Below, piece by piece: positions 13,312 to 26,700 of a DNA stretch of 64,000 nucleotides. Made by a program: the position numbers and the translations under genes. The notes below the pieces were generated by a model. It saw nothing but the letters and a program-made list of their open reading frames with translations. It did no database searches and had not been told where the DNA came from. The DNA comes from Lucifuga dentata (taxonomy: Eukaryota; Chordata; Actinopteri; Ophidiiformes; Bythitidae), in assembly GCA_014773175.1 (NCBI GenBank), contig VXCM01001306.1, forward strand, positions 62,001-126,000, read 5' to 3'. Numbering within the stretch: position 1 is the first letter of the stretch; every line of letters starts with the position of its first letter.

Positions 13312-16300
13312 ATGTCGTCGGACGAACCTGACGGAAACCGCGGCTACAGTCAGCTGAATAAATTCGAGAAACTGTCGTGGAGGCCCTCCGTTCGCGAATC
13401 AGGTTTGTAAAGAAAAACAGCTTTTCTGCGAATAGAAGGTGCAGAATACAGTTAACAAAGAAAGCTACCACCCACATGTTAACCTCGTAACGCCAGTCAG
13501 CAGACAGATTCGGTGTCTCTTTAGCTTGGACTCATCACGCATTTGGCGAAGTTTTTGCAATTAGCTTTAAGGCTGCCAGCATTGCGTATGCTAACTACAG
13601 TAGACAGGCCTAAGCTAGCAGCCTTGCTACGGAAGCAAAGAAATAAACTAGTGAAAAAAAAAATAGCCAAGCCGTAACCTGTACTGTGGTTATTACTGTT
13701 TTCTTTAATTAATGATTAACGTAAATGTGAAAGCAGATTGCCATAACTACCACATTAACAACATTATGTTTATTCACTTATGGCAAAGGTTATGCTTTTC
13801 TAAACACAAATTTATTGGGTCGAAGGTTACAGCGCTTTACTACATCCAAGTTAGCCAAACAAAAAGATAAATAGATTACTAATAAAACAAAGCTGGTTTT
13901 CATGTCATACACATGAACTGAGTAATTCATGCATGTCTCTCTATCAGGGTTTTATCCTTGTCACCATCACAGCTAACTGGTAAAACAGGATCAGCATGTC
14001 AGAATACACAGTAATAATAAAAAAACTTCAAGATTCACACTTTATTGTCATACGCAGACAAGCGAGCTGCACTGCACAATGAAGTTCTTACTTTACAGCC
14101 GTCTCGATTTTTGCCTCCTAAAAGAATAGCACACAAAGTGTAGGCATAATAATAGAATAAGGTGCAATAATATGTAAACAGTAAAAAAAAAAAAAAAAAA
14201 NAAAAAAAAAAAAAAAAAGCAAACATACACAATAAAAAGTAAAATCCGCAGTACTGTCAACCGCAGAACGTGGAAATGCAGAATAGCCATACCATGCATG
14301 TTAAAAAGTCCAAACATTTAAAAATAGATCAGTAGGTCAGGTTTGTAGAAATAAATACAGATATCACTACCAAAGAGTACATTATTTATTTACAAGGATT
14401 GCTCATACCTTTACTTTATTCTGAATCATGACAAAAAGCAGAACTACAGATAAATACATTATATGTCTAAGAGTTAACCTATAATCTAATTCAGTTTTAG
14501 AATCACATGATGCCTTCGACAATGCCTTGGCATCATCGATCATCATCGGATAATTGGTGAAGTGAAATCATATACGTTTGCCATGACTGTACTGTACTTA
14601 CTGATCTTACTATCAGTTTGAAATATTATATAATCAGTTAATTAAGTTTTCTTCAGTTCACAGGTAATCTAAAAATACACTTCCATTCTTCCACAGTTAG
14701 CCTCACTATAATCAAGACACTTATAACCCCTTTTTACATATATCACCTTACACTTAAATCCAATGTGTGTAACACCAGAGCTTACCAGTGCTATAGTATG
14801 AGAACTGTCTTTCTCTTTTGTGTGTCAGTGATCAGGCAGCTTTATTCAGTTCACAAAGAATTTGTGTTTCAATATTTGTGGTATACTTTTTGACTCAGTT
14901 AACTGGGTGCACTTTCAGTGGCTCTAAAACACTCCTAGTTATATTACCTCCACCATATGGTTAGATTAATTAAAGCTAGTAGAAAGACAGGTTATTTCAG
15001 TTCCATAGCTAGGACTCGGCCAAAAGACCCTAAGGGCTTGAGTGAATGTGAGCCTCCTCCCCAAATGAGATTAACCTGATGGTGCATTCAGGCACTTTCT
15101 TAAACCATGAAGACAAATATTTAAAAATGTATCAGCATCCACATGATGGACAACAGGAAAATAGTTTGCCAGGTTACACAACGTATCCAAACAGATAACA
15201 AGAACATACATCCACCAGTGGGTTTTCTTGAGCCATTCTAGTTCAGAAGAATATTTATCTTATATTTAGTGATTGATGACCACCTGAACACATGTACCTG
15301 ATAAATTTGATGTAGTTGTGATGTTTCCTAACCTAAAGTGTTGATGAGGATTGCAAAAAGTGCAACCTACTCTGGCACATTTTGAGGAGCATTTGAAGGG
15401 GGGCGGACCTTGTTTGCCGAGTATAACGCATTCAGACTCTTAAATGCAGAACCAGCTCCTGAATTGAGACACAGCTACGTTCATGGTTCTGAATGGTGAG
15501 TCATTCACCATTGTTAGAATCAGCTTGATGTCCTTGTTAAATGATTTGGTTTGAGTGTAACCAGATCAGATTGCATATTAAATTCTGGAATTATCAGTGG
15601 GGAGGAAAGAGTATATGCTCCTTAACCATTGATTAAAGACTAGTTTGTGGGAAAACCACATGGGACAGAATACTAAACAACACACCATATTTTTACATGC
15701 CTTAAAATGTGTCTGGAGGGCATCTTTAATTCAATACTGTATGAGGGAGTTTCATCAGTCTTTTGTAGCAAACTAAATTTTCTGGCAACATCTTCATTGC
15801 TTTTTTTTTTTTGTCTCTGCATCTCTTCACATGTGGTATCCTGACTGACTGATAGGCTCCAAAAAGAAGGTACGGTGGCTCCAGGCTCGCCGCATCTTCT
15901 CACCCTCCTGTCACAACCTGCGGATCCCCAACCGGTTTCTCAGAGAAGGTGCTGCGACTTCATGGAATATTCTGTACTTAAGCAGTAGGGCTGCCTTATG
16001 GGTTTTCCAAGTCTGCAAACTATTTTCATAATCTCTTTTACAGTCTTTCTTGTTTTCCTATTACATTACACACATCTCAGTCCTCACTACTCAATTGTTC
16101 ATAAACTTCTTACTTTAGCTAAACATACTCTGACTTGTGTGCAGATTTTTATAGAGGCTTTAAAACTTTTATCTGATCATTCCAATAATATTCTTTTTTT
16201 TCTCAACTTGTAATACATTAAGAGTCCAATAACACCTGTTTTATTTTTGTCAGACTGTGGAAAGACTGGATTTTATTCCTTCTACCAGTTTTGTCTGTGC

Positions 16301-19300
16301 CTTAAAGATTCCTTTTTTGCATATTGGAGATTGGTTTAGCTCTAGGGCTGCACCTTCTTAACTAATCAGCCAATGAGAAGTTACAGCCTTTGTTAGATAA
16401 GTAATTTTTAGTCAATGTATGTAAATGTGGGTGAACAAAATATGTGAAACACTTCACTTAAATGCACCCAACACCACAAAATACAGCCTCAAAAAAAATA
16501 TGGAGTTGACCCTCTCTGACACAGTGTCAAAAAAAAGTGTGAAAAAATTATAAGCCTCACTGATTGTAGGATTTATTTTAGGGCTGGTATGTAGATAGAA
16601 ATACATTGGATTGGACTGTACCTAATAAAGTGGCAGCAGTGTGTATAATATACTATAGGTAAAAAATACAAACTGAGAATATATCTGGAAAAGAAGTAAT
16701 AAAGACATCACGATTTACATCTTGTTTGACGTTATGTTCAAGGTTTTTCTTTGATTATATCAGTAACTGAAAAGGCCAGTCAGTCTTAACTCACTGTTGC
16801 TCCCTGCAGGACAGTGTGCGCCCCCCGCCCGCAGTGGACACCGCTGTGTTGCAGATAGCACCAACCTGTATGTGTTCGGGGGCTACAACCCAGACTTTGA
16901 TGAGGCAGGCGGGTCACAGAATGAAGACTACCCACTTTTTAGGGAGCTTTGGAGGTTTCATTTTGCCACAGCCACGTGGCAGCATGTCCGCGCAGAGGGC
17001 TACATGCCCACAGAGCTGGCCTCTATGTCAGGTAAGGGCTAATGATGCATTTTATTTTATTTATTTATTTTATTACAGTTAGACACACTGCTGGTTAGAG
17101 ATGGGAGTGGAGAGTCTGTTCCTATTTGGAACCGATTTCATGTCGTGTTATTCTTTAGGATTACTACAATATTGCAGAAGGACAACTCTACAATCATCCC
17201 ACTGGATATCTTGATAGTTGAAGCTTTGACTTTAAGTAGCTATTGGTTAAGTTGTTAGACGCCTTGGCGGCAGCAAGAGCAAAAAGTTTCCCTCTTGCAT
17301 TGTGACAAAGTTAAGAGGTAATGGAAAACTAAATTAATAATATCCTTGTCACTGTCAACACCCTTCAGAGCAAATCATGCATGTTTGTAGATTGTTGGAA
17401 ATGTCAACAAAACTTGCAGACTAGGACACATGAATACTGATAGATGTTTTTATTTTTTTTCTCCCCAATTTCACGTGATTCTGCAAGAGCAGCTCAGAGC
17501 CTCAAGGAATGAAATTCAATTCAATTATTTCAGTTCAGTTTCTTTTGTCGCCAAAGGGCAATTAAGAATGGAAGGCATATAAAAAACAGACATTAAAAGT
17601 TAAAAATGAGGCAAAGGAGGAGAACTGCCTCAGGGACAAATGACTTTCTCCTTCGGCCTGTCGAGCATCTAACGCTCCAAAGGCGTCTTCCAGAAGGAAG
17701 CCATTCAAAGGAGGAGTTGAGGATGTGTGAAAGGTCTTGGAGGATGGATTTGGTGAAATGAAGACATGCTTCTTGATGTTGACAATACTGTCGAGGCTCT
17801 TCTTGTTTTGAATATTTAAGGACTGACACCAGCAGATGAATCAAAAAGTAAGAATGCTTTCAATAAAACAGTTGTAAAAGACGAGTATGATCCTATTCAC
17901 TCCAAACGAATACAGGTTTCAGAGGATGTATTGTCTTTGGTGGCAGTTTTTTTTATAACAATCTCTGTATTTTCCTGAAATGTTAGTATGTTATCGAAAA
18001 TAGTGCCCAGATATCCTTACTGTTGTACGATCTGAACCTCCTCTCCTCTGGATGTAAGTAATGCTCTGTGCCAGTTGTTGTTCTGAAAAATGGCCCAGTA
18101 TATAGATCTGAAACAATATTATTAGGGATGTATTAACATAGTAAAATGTCTGGAGTTTGTGAAGCTGTCTCTCTCTCACAGCTGTGTTACATGGAAACAA
18201 CCTGCTTGTTTTTGGTGGAACTGGGATCCCATTTGGCGAAAATAATGGCAACGACATCCACATCTGCAATGTCAAGTACAAACGATGGAACCTCCTCAAC
18301 TGCAGGGGGAAGAAGCCCAACAAGATCTACGGGCAGGTAAACAGTCTTTGTCGCTGTACAGCTGGATGGAATGGACGTACAGCTTGAAACTGTCCATGCT
18401 AACCTGCCTTTTGCCTTTTGTATCCATAACTGAAGCTGTGTATTCCACCCACACGCACCTATCAGCATTCTCCACTTTCAGGCTATGGTCATTATAAACG
18501 ACTACCTCTATGTGTTTGGCGGGACAACAGGCTACCTTTACAGCACAGACCTGCACAGGCTGGACCTGACCACCAGGGAATGGATCCACCTCAAGCCCAA
18601 AAATGCACCCACAGACCTACCTGAAGAGAGGTCAGACTGCTCAGATCACAGGCTTGAAACAAAAGCATATGTGTTAGAGTGAATTCACATCATGTAGTTT
18701 GAAATGCATTTTTTTTGAAAGGACCATACCATCCATTTTGCATGTTTGAGCCAAATATATAAAATTTTCATACATGTAAGCTTACTGGCAGTCATTTCCC
18801 AAAGCATACTACTGGAACGCTGAGTTCAAAAATGTTTTTTCTACCTTCCAGACTGCTGTTGGTTTCAGTTCATTCTGGTACGCTATTAAAATCAACTTGA
18901 TACTTGAAACATTCTTGGGATATGTAATCCATCATCATGAGCAACATGATGTATATATTCAGGTTCTTTTTCAAACTTTTGTCATTTTAGTGTTAAGCGC
19001 AATAAAAAGCGCGGAGTGAATGTATGTCTCCACCGAGGAATATAGTCCCAAAAGAAGACCTGCGTTTATGGAAAAATTTAAATGACCGTGACTTTATAAG
19101 GCTGTCTAACAATTAGCAGGCGAAACATCAGTTTTATTATTTATTTATTTAAGGTGGGTGTATCACTTGAATATTTGATTTTGAAAAATTAAGAGAATAT
19201 TTGCAAAATATCAGGAAAGCTGAAATATGGTTTTATCCTTTGGGAAATGGTTGTCAGTAACACAACNTTTGCAAAATATCAGGAAAGCTGAAATATGGTT

Positions 19301-20481
19301 TTATCCTTTGGGAAATGGTTGTCAGTAACACAACATATATTGAATATATTAGGCTCAAACATACATAAAGGATGGTATGGTCCTTTAACAGGTACAGACA
19401 CGAGCTTGCTCACGACGGACAAAGAATATACATCTTAGGAGGTGGGACTTCCTGGACGTCATATCCCCTGGACAAGGTGCATATCATCCAGATGATATTA
19501 AGTGTGAAATAATTATATATGTTAAACAATTTATTAATAAAATCCTTCCATCTGTTGTCATTAGATTCATGCGTACAACCTAGAGACAAATTACTGGGAG
19601 GAAATAGTCACCAAACCACATGAAAAAATAGGTTTGCAATTTATGTGTTTGCATTTTTGTAGATTCTGGTTAGCTAAGGATTAGGAGGACACACTTTTAC
19701 ATTTCTTTGCATTTTGTCACATTACCTATGACAGGATATCCTGCTGCACGCCGCTGTCACAGCTCTGTACAGATCAAAGATGGTAAGATGTATTTCACTC
19801 ATCAAGTCTGGGCACGCCTGTCTGAAATGCTTGCTTTTAATTATACTTCTCTCTGTTTCCTCCTCCAGAGGTGTTCATATGTGGAGGTTATAACGGAGCG
19901 ATGATCCTGTCTGACCTGTGGAAAATCAACCTGGAGACATTTCAGTGGACCAAGCTGCCTGCTGTCATGCCAGAGCCAGTCTACTTTCACTGTGCCGCAG
20001 TCACTCCAGTTAGTAAAATATTAAAAATACGAGGGTTGATTGATCACTTCTGAGCCTGATTATAATTTAAACTTCCAGAGGTATCCACTGATATCATATC
20101 CATGACATTACATCAGGTGTGGAGGATTTCAGAAGTTATCAATCAACCCTCCTAACATTTCTGCACAGCTTTGGAATGTCTTTACTCTGTGCATGGGATG
20201 AGGTCTGGTTTTTCGCTCCTACATAGGTAGACACTAATTACCATATTTTCCACACCGTCTCTGTCCCACAGGCTGGCTCTATGTATGTCCATGGTGGTGT
20301 AGTCAACATGTCTGGGAACAGAAGGACTGGCTCTCTGTACAAGGTGTGGTTGGTGGTGCCCAGTCTCCTGGAACTGACCTGGGAGAAGCTGCTCAAAACC
20401 TTCCCTCGCTTAGCTCAGCTCTCCACTCTACAACTACTCAGCCTGGGACTCACACACACACTAATTCAACGCCTCAAATAG
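13312..20481 (+). CDS. klhdc10: Kelch domain-containing protein 10, ten coding exons
   Basis: Substrate receptor of CUL2-RING ubiquitin ligases that reads C-terminal degrons, including alanine tails left by ribosome quality control. Coding exons are 13312-13402, 15856-15948, 16810-17031, 18182-18336, 18482-18630, 19392-19476, 19565-19631, 19735-19782, 19869-20008 and 20272-20481. They total 1260 nt (419 aa), all in phase. Kelch blades are visible as NLYVFGGYNPDF, NLLVFGGTGIPFG, YLYVFGGTTGY, RIYILGGGTSW, VFICGGYNGA and SMYVHGGVVN. The C-terminus PSLLELTWEKLL resembles the elongin-binding BC box. The N-terminus (MSSDEPDGNRGYSQLNKFEKL) is shorter than the Gly-rich mammalian one. Intron 5 ends in a MITE and intron 4 is only 145 bp. 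A partial copy of exon 7 lies downstream at 20710. Confidence 0.96.
14020..14330. repeat. Dispersed fish repeat with TTTATTGTCAT motif
   Basis: The motif CACACTTTATTGTCATACGC followed by an AATGAAGTTCTTACT-like segment is common in dispersed teleost repeats and LINE 3' tails. It lies in klhdc10 intron 1 and contains a poly-A contig junction (N at 14201). The exact family is not assigned. Confidence 0.4.
17510..18005 (-). mobile_element. 3' fragment of a CR1/L2/Rex-like LINE, antisense in klhdc10 intron 3
   Basis: Read on the minus strand, the segment encodes remnants ending ILQDLSHILNSSFEWLPSGR and then a KSFVPEAVLLL-like stretch. This is the typical C-terminal tail of fish LINE reverse transcriptases (consensus LLPSGRRYRVP...SFIPTAI). 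An ATTGAATTGAATTTC-like tail follows. Stops and frame changes show decay, and the 5' part is missing. Confidence 0.7.
18720..19384. mobile_element. TTAA-flanked inverted-repeat MITE, copy A (klhdc10 intron 5)
   Basis: The family begins AGGACCATACCATCCATTTT, followed by GCATGTTTGAGCC. It ends in the reverse complement, ...GGATGGTATGGTCCT, followed by TTAA. The inverted ends run for more than 60 bp. The right side has an intact TTAA (19385-19388) and the left reads TGAA. TTAA target sites are typical of piggyBac-type transposons, but no transposase is present. The right end stops 3 bp before the exon 6 acceptor. The copy contains a contig-junction duplication. Confidence 0.85.
19200..19334. repeat. 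Contig-junction duplication around N at 19267
   Basis: The 67 bp at 19200-19266 are repeated at 19268-19334 with one N between them. This is an unmerged contig overlap inside MITE copy A. Confidence 0.85.
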
Positions 20482-20646
20482 ACGGTACACAGAGACAGAA
20501 GGTACGGCAAGACATTAAAACTGCTGTTAAACATGCTGAAACGCCACAAAAGGATAAAGTTTAGTTTTGAGAATAGAGAAAAGAAACATCTTGGTTAGGA
20601 GTGATGGCAGCTGGTACTGACAAACCAAAACGTGGAATGCCTTTAA

Positions 20647-21298
20647 AGGACCATACCATCCATTTTGCATGTTTTAGCCTAATATATTCAATTTTCATAC
20701 ACCGTAAGGCATGCATTCAGCCTAGAGACAAATTACTGGGAGGAAATAGTCACCAAACCACATGAGAAAATAGGTTTTATCCTTTGGGACAATCATTTCC
20801 CAAAGGATAAAACCATATCTCAGCTTTCCTGATATTTTGCAAAACCTCTTAATCTTTCAAAATCAAATATTCAAGCGATATACCCACCTTAAAAATCGAT
20901 GTTTTGCCTGCTAATAGCTACACTGTATTATGAAGTCACGGTTGGTTAAATTTTTCGATAAACGCAGTTCTTCTTTTGGGACTATAATCCCTGGTGGAGA
21001 CATACATTCACTCCAAGCTTTTTATTGCGTTTAAACGCTAAAATTACAAAACTTCAAAAAAAACCCTGAATACATGTGTTGTTCACAATATTGGATTATC
21101 TATCCCCCAGAATGTTTCACATATCAACAAGTTGAATTTAATAGTGTACCAGAATGAACTGAAACCAATGGAAGATAAGAAAATGTTTTTTTAACTCACC
21201 GTTCCAGTAGTATGCTTTGGGAAATGATTGTCAGTAACCTTATGTGTATGAAAATTGAATATATTAGGCTCAAATGTGCAAAATGGATGGTATGATCC
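20647..21298. mobile_element. TTAA-flanked MITE, copy B, carrying a klhdc10 exon fragment
   Basis: It has the same ends as copy A, with TTAA at 20643-20646 and again after 21298. Compared with other copies, extra sequence lies between the left arm and the TCATTTCCCAAAGG segment: a 68 bp copy of klhdc10 exon 7, followed by an inverted piece of the element (TTTTATCCTTTGGGA). Confidence 0.85.
20710..20777 (+). pseudogene. Duplicated fragment of klhdc10 exon 7
   Basis: Positions 20710-20774 match 19568-19632, most of exon 7 plus the first G of its splice donor, at 61 of 65 positions. The match goes on through the next three Ts, so part of the intron 7 donor came along. It is in the same orientation as the gene, downstream of the stop codon and inside MITE copy B. 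It has no acceptor or open frame of its own and should not be spliced as an exon. Confidence 0.85.
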
Positions 21299-23739
21299 TT
21301 AATAAAGCAAACATGTTCTGCCGACATGTTTGCTTTATTTTAGATGCAAAGTTGTGTCATATTGTGTCAGGTACTCCACTATTTTTTTTTTTTTTTTTNT
21401 TTTTTTTTTTTTTTTATTTTTTTTTGCCTATGAAAGAGAATAGCTGATTTTTCCCAAAGATGATTTCTTAAGGGCAAAATGAATGTTGCTTCTGGTCATT
21501 TTAGCTCTCAGCAGCACAAATATTTCACAGTTGCTAAAGTGAAGATGTGATGTAAACGTCTGTCATTTTTGACATACTTAAAGCCAACTGCTGTCTCTGA
21601 TGCTTTACTGAGAACAGTGAAGTCCAGAATGTTCCAAACAGCAGAAATCAGACCAATTTGTTCCAGTTTGTAAAAATTTGATTTTAATATGGCAGTTAAA
21701 TTTTATGACTCTGATTTAAAATGTCTTTGTAAGCATTGTTCAACTGCACACTTAAATTTCTCAGTTAGCAGCAACTTCCAGAAAAAAAAAAAGAGACACT
21801 GCTGAGGAAGTATTGAGATGTTAGTAACTTGTAATTTATTTACTGCTAATAAGAAGAAAAACACAAGTGTGACACAGCATCACTGTGAATTTTGTAGTGC
21901 TTCTTTTGTTCTTCTTTCCTGTCTGAAGAAAGAAGCTTATTGAACTCTAAAGTTTAGATTTCTTTACACCTGCAGCTCCACGTTATGTTTGATTCTTCAG
22001 CCTTTTATTTCTTCATCTAGTGCCTTGCATATTTGTTAATCTCGCACACGGATGTGGTACTTCTGAAACTGTCAGATTTTAATTTGTTTACTTTAACTGT
22101 CTTTATGTAGCCATCTGATACATCTGGTACTTTATGCGAGAGTTGTGTTGCCAAATCAGTGCTTTCTGCTTTTTTAACAAGTTAGGCAGAATATACTGCT
22201 TGCAGCTAATGTTTTTTTTGTTGTTAACCTTTAATAATTTAAAGGTTTAAATTAATAACCTTTAATCATTTAAACTTATTTATTTCAGCCACTTGGCTGC
22301 TGTAACATTTTGGGCTTATACAAAACAGAATCACAGCTGAACTTGGAGCTGTCGGCCTATCTTCCTGATTTTTTTTTTTTTTNATTTTTTTTTTTTTGTT
22401 TTTTTTTGACGTGTTCTCCAGAATTCACACCTAAACTCCATTTTCCTATTATTCTATTGTAACATAGACATGATTATTTTCTTACCTTTATTTTTATCAT
22501 TTGGTCATTTTTTTTTAGAGACCTTAGTGCTGTGTTATATTGAAGAATGAACAAGATGGGGCCTTTTTCATATTTTAAGCTAAGCAACGAGGAGTGTCAG
22601 GTGAACTCAGGATGTTAAGTACTGTGATCACTCTCGGTCAGTTGAGCTGTTACACATTCATTATTGTGAAAGTAGATTTTGTTATGACTATATTGTTTTT
22701 TTTAATGAAAGCAAATCTTTTATTAAATTGGACTGTAAATCCTTTACTGTCAGCTGTTGTATCAAGTCACACTGTTTTTTTTTTGTTTTTTTTTTCAAAC
22801 CAAAAATATTCTGGTGTTTTTCTTTTTATTTTGTCTGTCCCCATCTTAGCTTTAAAAAATAGCCTCTAAGAATCATTTTATTGCAAATGTTCACTGTGAT
22901 TGTGTTGATAAACTAATCAGGTGACAGCAAAACCTATCATTACATACTGTAGTTATGTTCTCTTCATACTGGTTAAATAACTTTTGCCCATCCAACACAC
23001 CTCCTCAGTGAAAAATTTTGATGTCAGTGAAAGTTAAACACTCTTTTGCATGTCAATATGGTGTGTATCACTTTCAGCAGATATGGGAGAAAAGTTTGAC
23101 ATCTCAAAGGCAGATGTCTGTAACGTTTTGTAATTACAAGCTATGAAAACAATAAAAACGTTGACAGTTGGTTTTTCAAAATGTTGTATTGACACATTGT
23201 TATTGCACTTGCTAAGAACAGCCAGCCATGCTGCTTTTTGCTACTGCTATGTAAAAAAAAAAAAAAANAAAAAAAAAAAAAAGAAAATAATAATGGTGCT
23301 TATTTCGTCAATGTCAACACTGACATGTGCCCTTTGACCTTTCACAGTTATATTTTAATTCTGACAAATATTGATTACAAGGTTAAAACGTATTACTGCA
23401 CCATGCTTAGATAAAAATATTTAGCACTTTCTGAGTATGGTTTGGAAAGACCATTAAAAATGAGCTAATGAATGTTAAGCATACACATACATCCATTTTA
23501 CAGCAGCAAGACAAACCTATTTGTGCCATCAAAGAACAATTTACCTGAGATCAGTAGTTTATGTTCCACTGTTGGGTATAAAACTCAGGAAACAAGCTAG
23601 CAAAAGAAACCAAATATGTTAATAACATGTATGTCACGTGATTCCTGTAAGATAATTTAGTCATAATCCGGTTTAAATCAAGGAGTGTTGATGAATTTAT
23701 ACATCCAGTGTGTTCCTGCCTGAAAAGCCAGTCTCACAT

Positions 23740-26700
23740 TCAGCAGCCTGTTGGAGAGGGAGCAAAGTAGTACAGAGCCAGCAGGATCAGGTAGACGACC
23801 ACCAGAGCTGTACCTGGAGAAAAAAAAACAAAAGGCAGCCTCTTGTATAACATGTCATGCTATCCAGAGCACTATTATGATGTTTATAACTACAAGTTGT
23901 GTGTCATTGACGAGTACAAGCTGCAATTTGCCTTCAACTCGATGCTTTTGTCCCAGAAAAGTTTGTCTTTGGCATTATTATTTTTTAGTTAGTTTAGTTT
24001 CAGGCTTGTGTGGTAATAACTGTTGAAAACTCTTCCTGATAAAGCGCTCAAAGATGCTCCAACTTGAGCGCTGCCTGTCAAACAGAAACAACCAAACTCA
24101 CACTGTCTCTGAGATTTTCTTCCCAGACACCAGCATGAGAGTTTATGGCTCGCTGGCAGCTAAGCGTCAAATCTCAAGATGTCTTGTGTCCTCGAATGCA
24201 CAGGAATGCCTGCAGTCGCTGTCTGCATCTGCATTCTCCGCAATGACAACACAGCCTTGGCAAAACAAAGGGACTTTTTGTTCAGTGTGATGGATTATCT
24301 ACTTTAAAGGACCATGATGGTGGTTTTGCATGTTTGAGCACAATAAATACTCTTCACATACATGTTACATTACTGCCAACCATTTTCCAAAATATAAGAC
24401 CGTATTTTAGTTTTCGTGTTATTTTGCCAAATCCATAAATCTTTTAAAATCAAATGTTCCAGTGATACACCCACCTTAAAATTCAAAGTTTGGCTTGCTA
24501 ACACACATGTTCATATGTCAAGGCACAGTCATTTTATTTCCCTGGTAAATGCAGTTTTTCCTGGGATATATTCCCTGGTGGAGATGTACATTTTCTTCTG
24601 TGTCGCTCTGTGCTGGATCAGTTAAATTAAGTAACTTTGACAAGAAAACAGTAACAGCATGTTATTCACTATGAAGGATTACATATCTCAAGCCTGTTTA
24701 ATGTCTCCACAAGTTGATTTTTATAGTGTATTGGAATGAACTGAAACCAATGTTTGCCTGGTAGGTAGAGAAATTTTTATTTTTAAATTTACCGCTCCAG
24801 CCAGTGTGTAATGTGTAGGCAGATTGTATTTATTGGGCTCAAACGTGAAATAACCAGTATGGTTAAGCAAGTTACAAGTCTGCAAGTTTATTCTAATAAT
24901 TTAGTGAAATCGATGGAATCCAGACGATTAATTTAAAACTTGTGTGCTTAGCAAAATGATCAGCAGTAATGTAGAAATTATTTGCAATTAATGCAAACAC
25001 AATATGGTATTCTCTGCTTTTTGCATTTCTCGTGTATTTCACAAGTGGGCAGCACATCATCAAGTAAAACTTGCAGTTATACTGAAGGTGTCTGGAAGAT
25101 TCAACTGACCACAATTTGAAGATGAATTATTTTACATTGTATGACTCTCTTTATACTTTGTACGTGTACATTTAAAGGACCATACCATCAATTTTGCATG
25201 TTTGAGCCTAATGTATTCAATTTTCATACACATAAGGTTACTGAAAATCATTTCCCAAACCATATTTCAGACTTCCTGATATTTTTCAAAACCTCTTAAT
25301 CTTTCAAAATCAAATATTCAAGCGATACACCCACCTTAANCCTGATATTTTTCAAAACCTCTTAATCTTTCAAAATCAAATATTCAAGCGATACACCCAC
25401 CTTAAATATTGATGTTTCTCCTGCTAATACTTACACAGCCTTATGAAGTCACGGTCATTAAAATTTTTCAATAAATGCAGGTCTTCTTTTGGGACTATAT
25501 TCCCCAGTGGAGACATACATTCATTCCACGCTTTTTATTGCGCTTAAATGCTAAAATTGCGAAACTGCAAAAAAAACAAAAACCTAAATACATGTGTTGT
25601 TCATGATGATGGATTACCTATCCCAAGAACGTTTCAAGAATCAACAACTTGATTTTGATAGCATACCAGACTGAACTGAAACCAATGGCGGTCTGGAAGG
25701 TAGGAAAAACATTTTTCTAATTCACCGTTCCAGTAATATGCTTTGGGAAATGATTGTCAGTAACGTTACGTGTATGAAAATTGCATATATTAGGCTCAAA
25801 CATGCAGAAGTCTGTTGTCTAGTTAATAGAAATGCACATGGCAATTGTTAGTTCTTATAAAAAGGTCTTACAGATCATCCAGCAGTAATTATATTGAATC
25901 ACAACTTACCCTGAAAATAGTCTGACTTGCCATCCATGAAGATGTAGTTGACAAGAATCACACTGAAGATACTGGCCCATAGATGTAGGTCACTGAACAC
26001 GAGCACAAAGCCCACATCCTACACAAAGCGCACATCACGTATGATTTCAGGACACTAAACGGCAAGAATTATGCATTTTTGTCATTGAATAAGTGATCAA
26101 AGTGAGGAAGAGGTACCTTACATAGAACACATTAAACAGGACGAGTACAGGAATCTGTAGCATGCAGACCTGCACAGCGATGCAGCTTCCCACCTCTAAA
26201 CTAAAAAAAAAACAATCCAAAGATCATTAAGATACAGATCATTTTCTAACAGTGTTAACCTCAATAATAAGCCAGTATATACCTACCTGAGACTGATGTT
26301 GTTTTGGAGGGCAAACTGGATCCCATTAACAATCTCTGGGATCTCAGGGACCATAGCAAGAACCACTACGCCTATGAAATACTGCAGAAGGAATGATGAA
26401 TGTTTTCATCGCTGCAGGACAGGGTCGGCTCAAGAAGGTGAACCAGACGAATGTCCTCACCTGAGAGATATTTGGCTGGTTCAGTATGGGCTGGATGTGC
26501 TCGGTGGCCAGGTCGGCACAGACGGACATAAGCACAGTGGCCATGATGAGGATGAGCAAAGACCTCCACCGTGACCAGTGGACCACTGCGCCATGATGTC
26601 CAGTCGCTGGGCAGGCACACACACATACACAGAGGGATTAGAGTACAAAATACAACCTAACTGTCCACTGTACTGTTGAGCAATGAGGTGCAGTGACATG

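Larger units (their letters stand above)
20482..23739. other. Convergent 3' region of klhdc10 and cax1
   Basis: The interval holds the klhdc10 3' UTR, MITE copy B, several poly-T/poly-A contig junctions (Ns at 21399, 22383, 23268) and the cax1 3' UTR on the minus strand. Plus-strand AATAAA signals at about 21300 and 23150 are candidate klhdc10 poly(A) sites. I see no additional gene. Confidence 0.5.
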
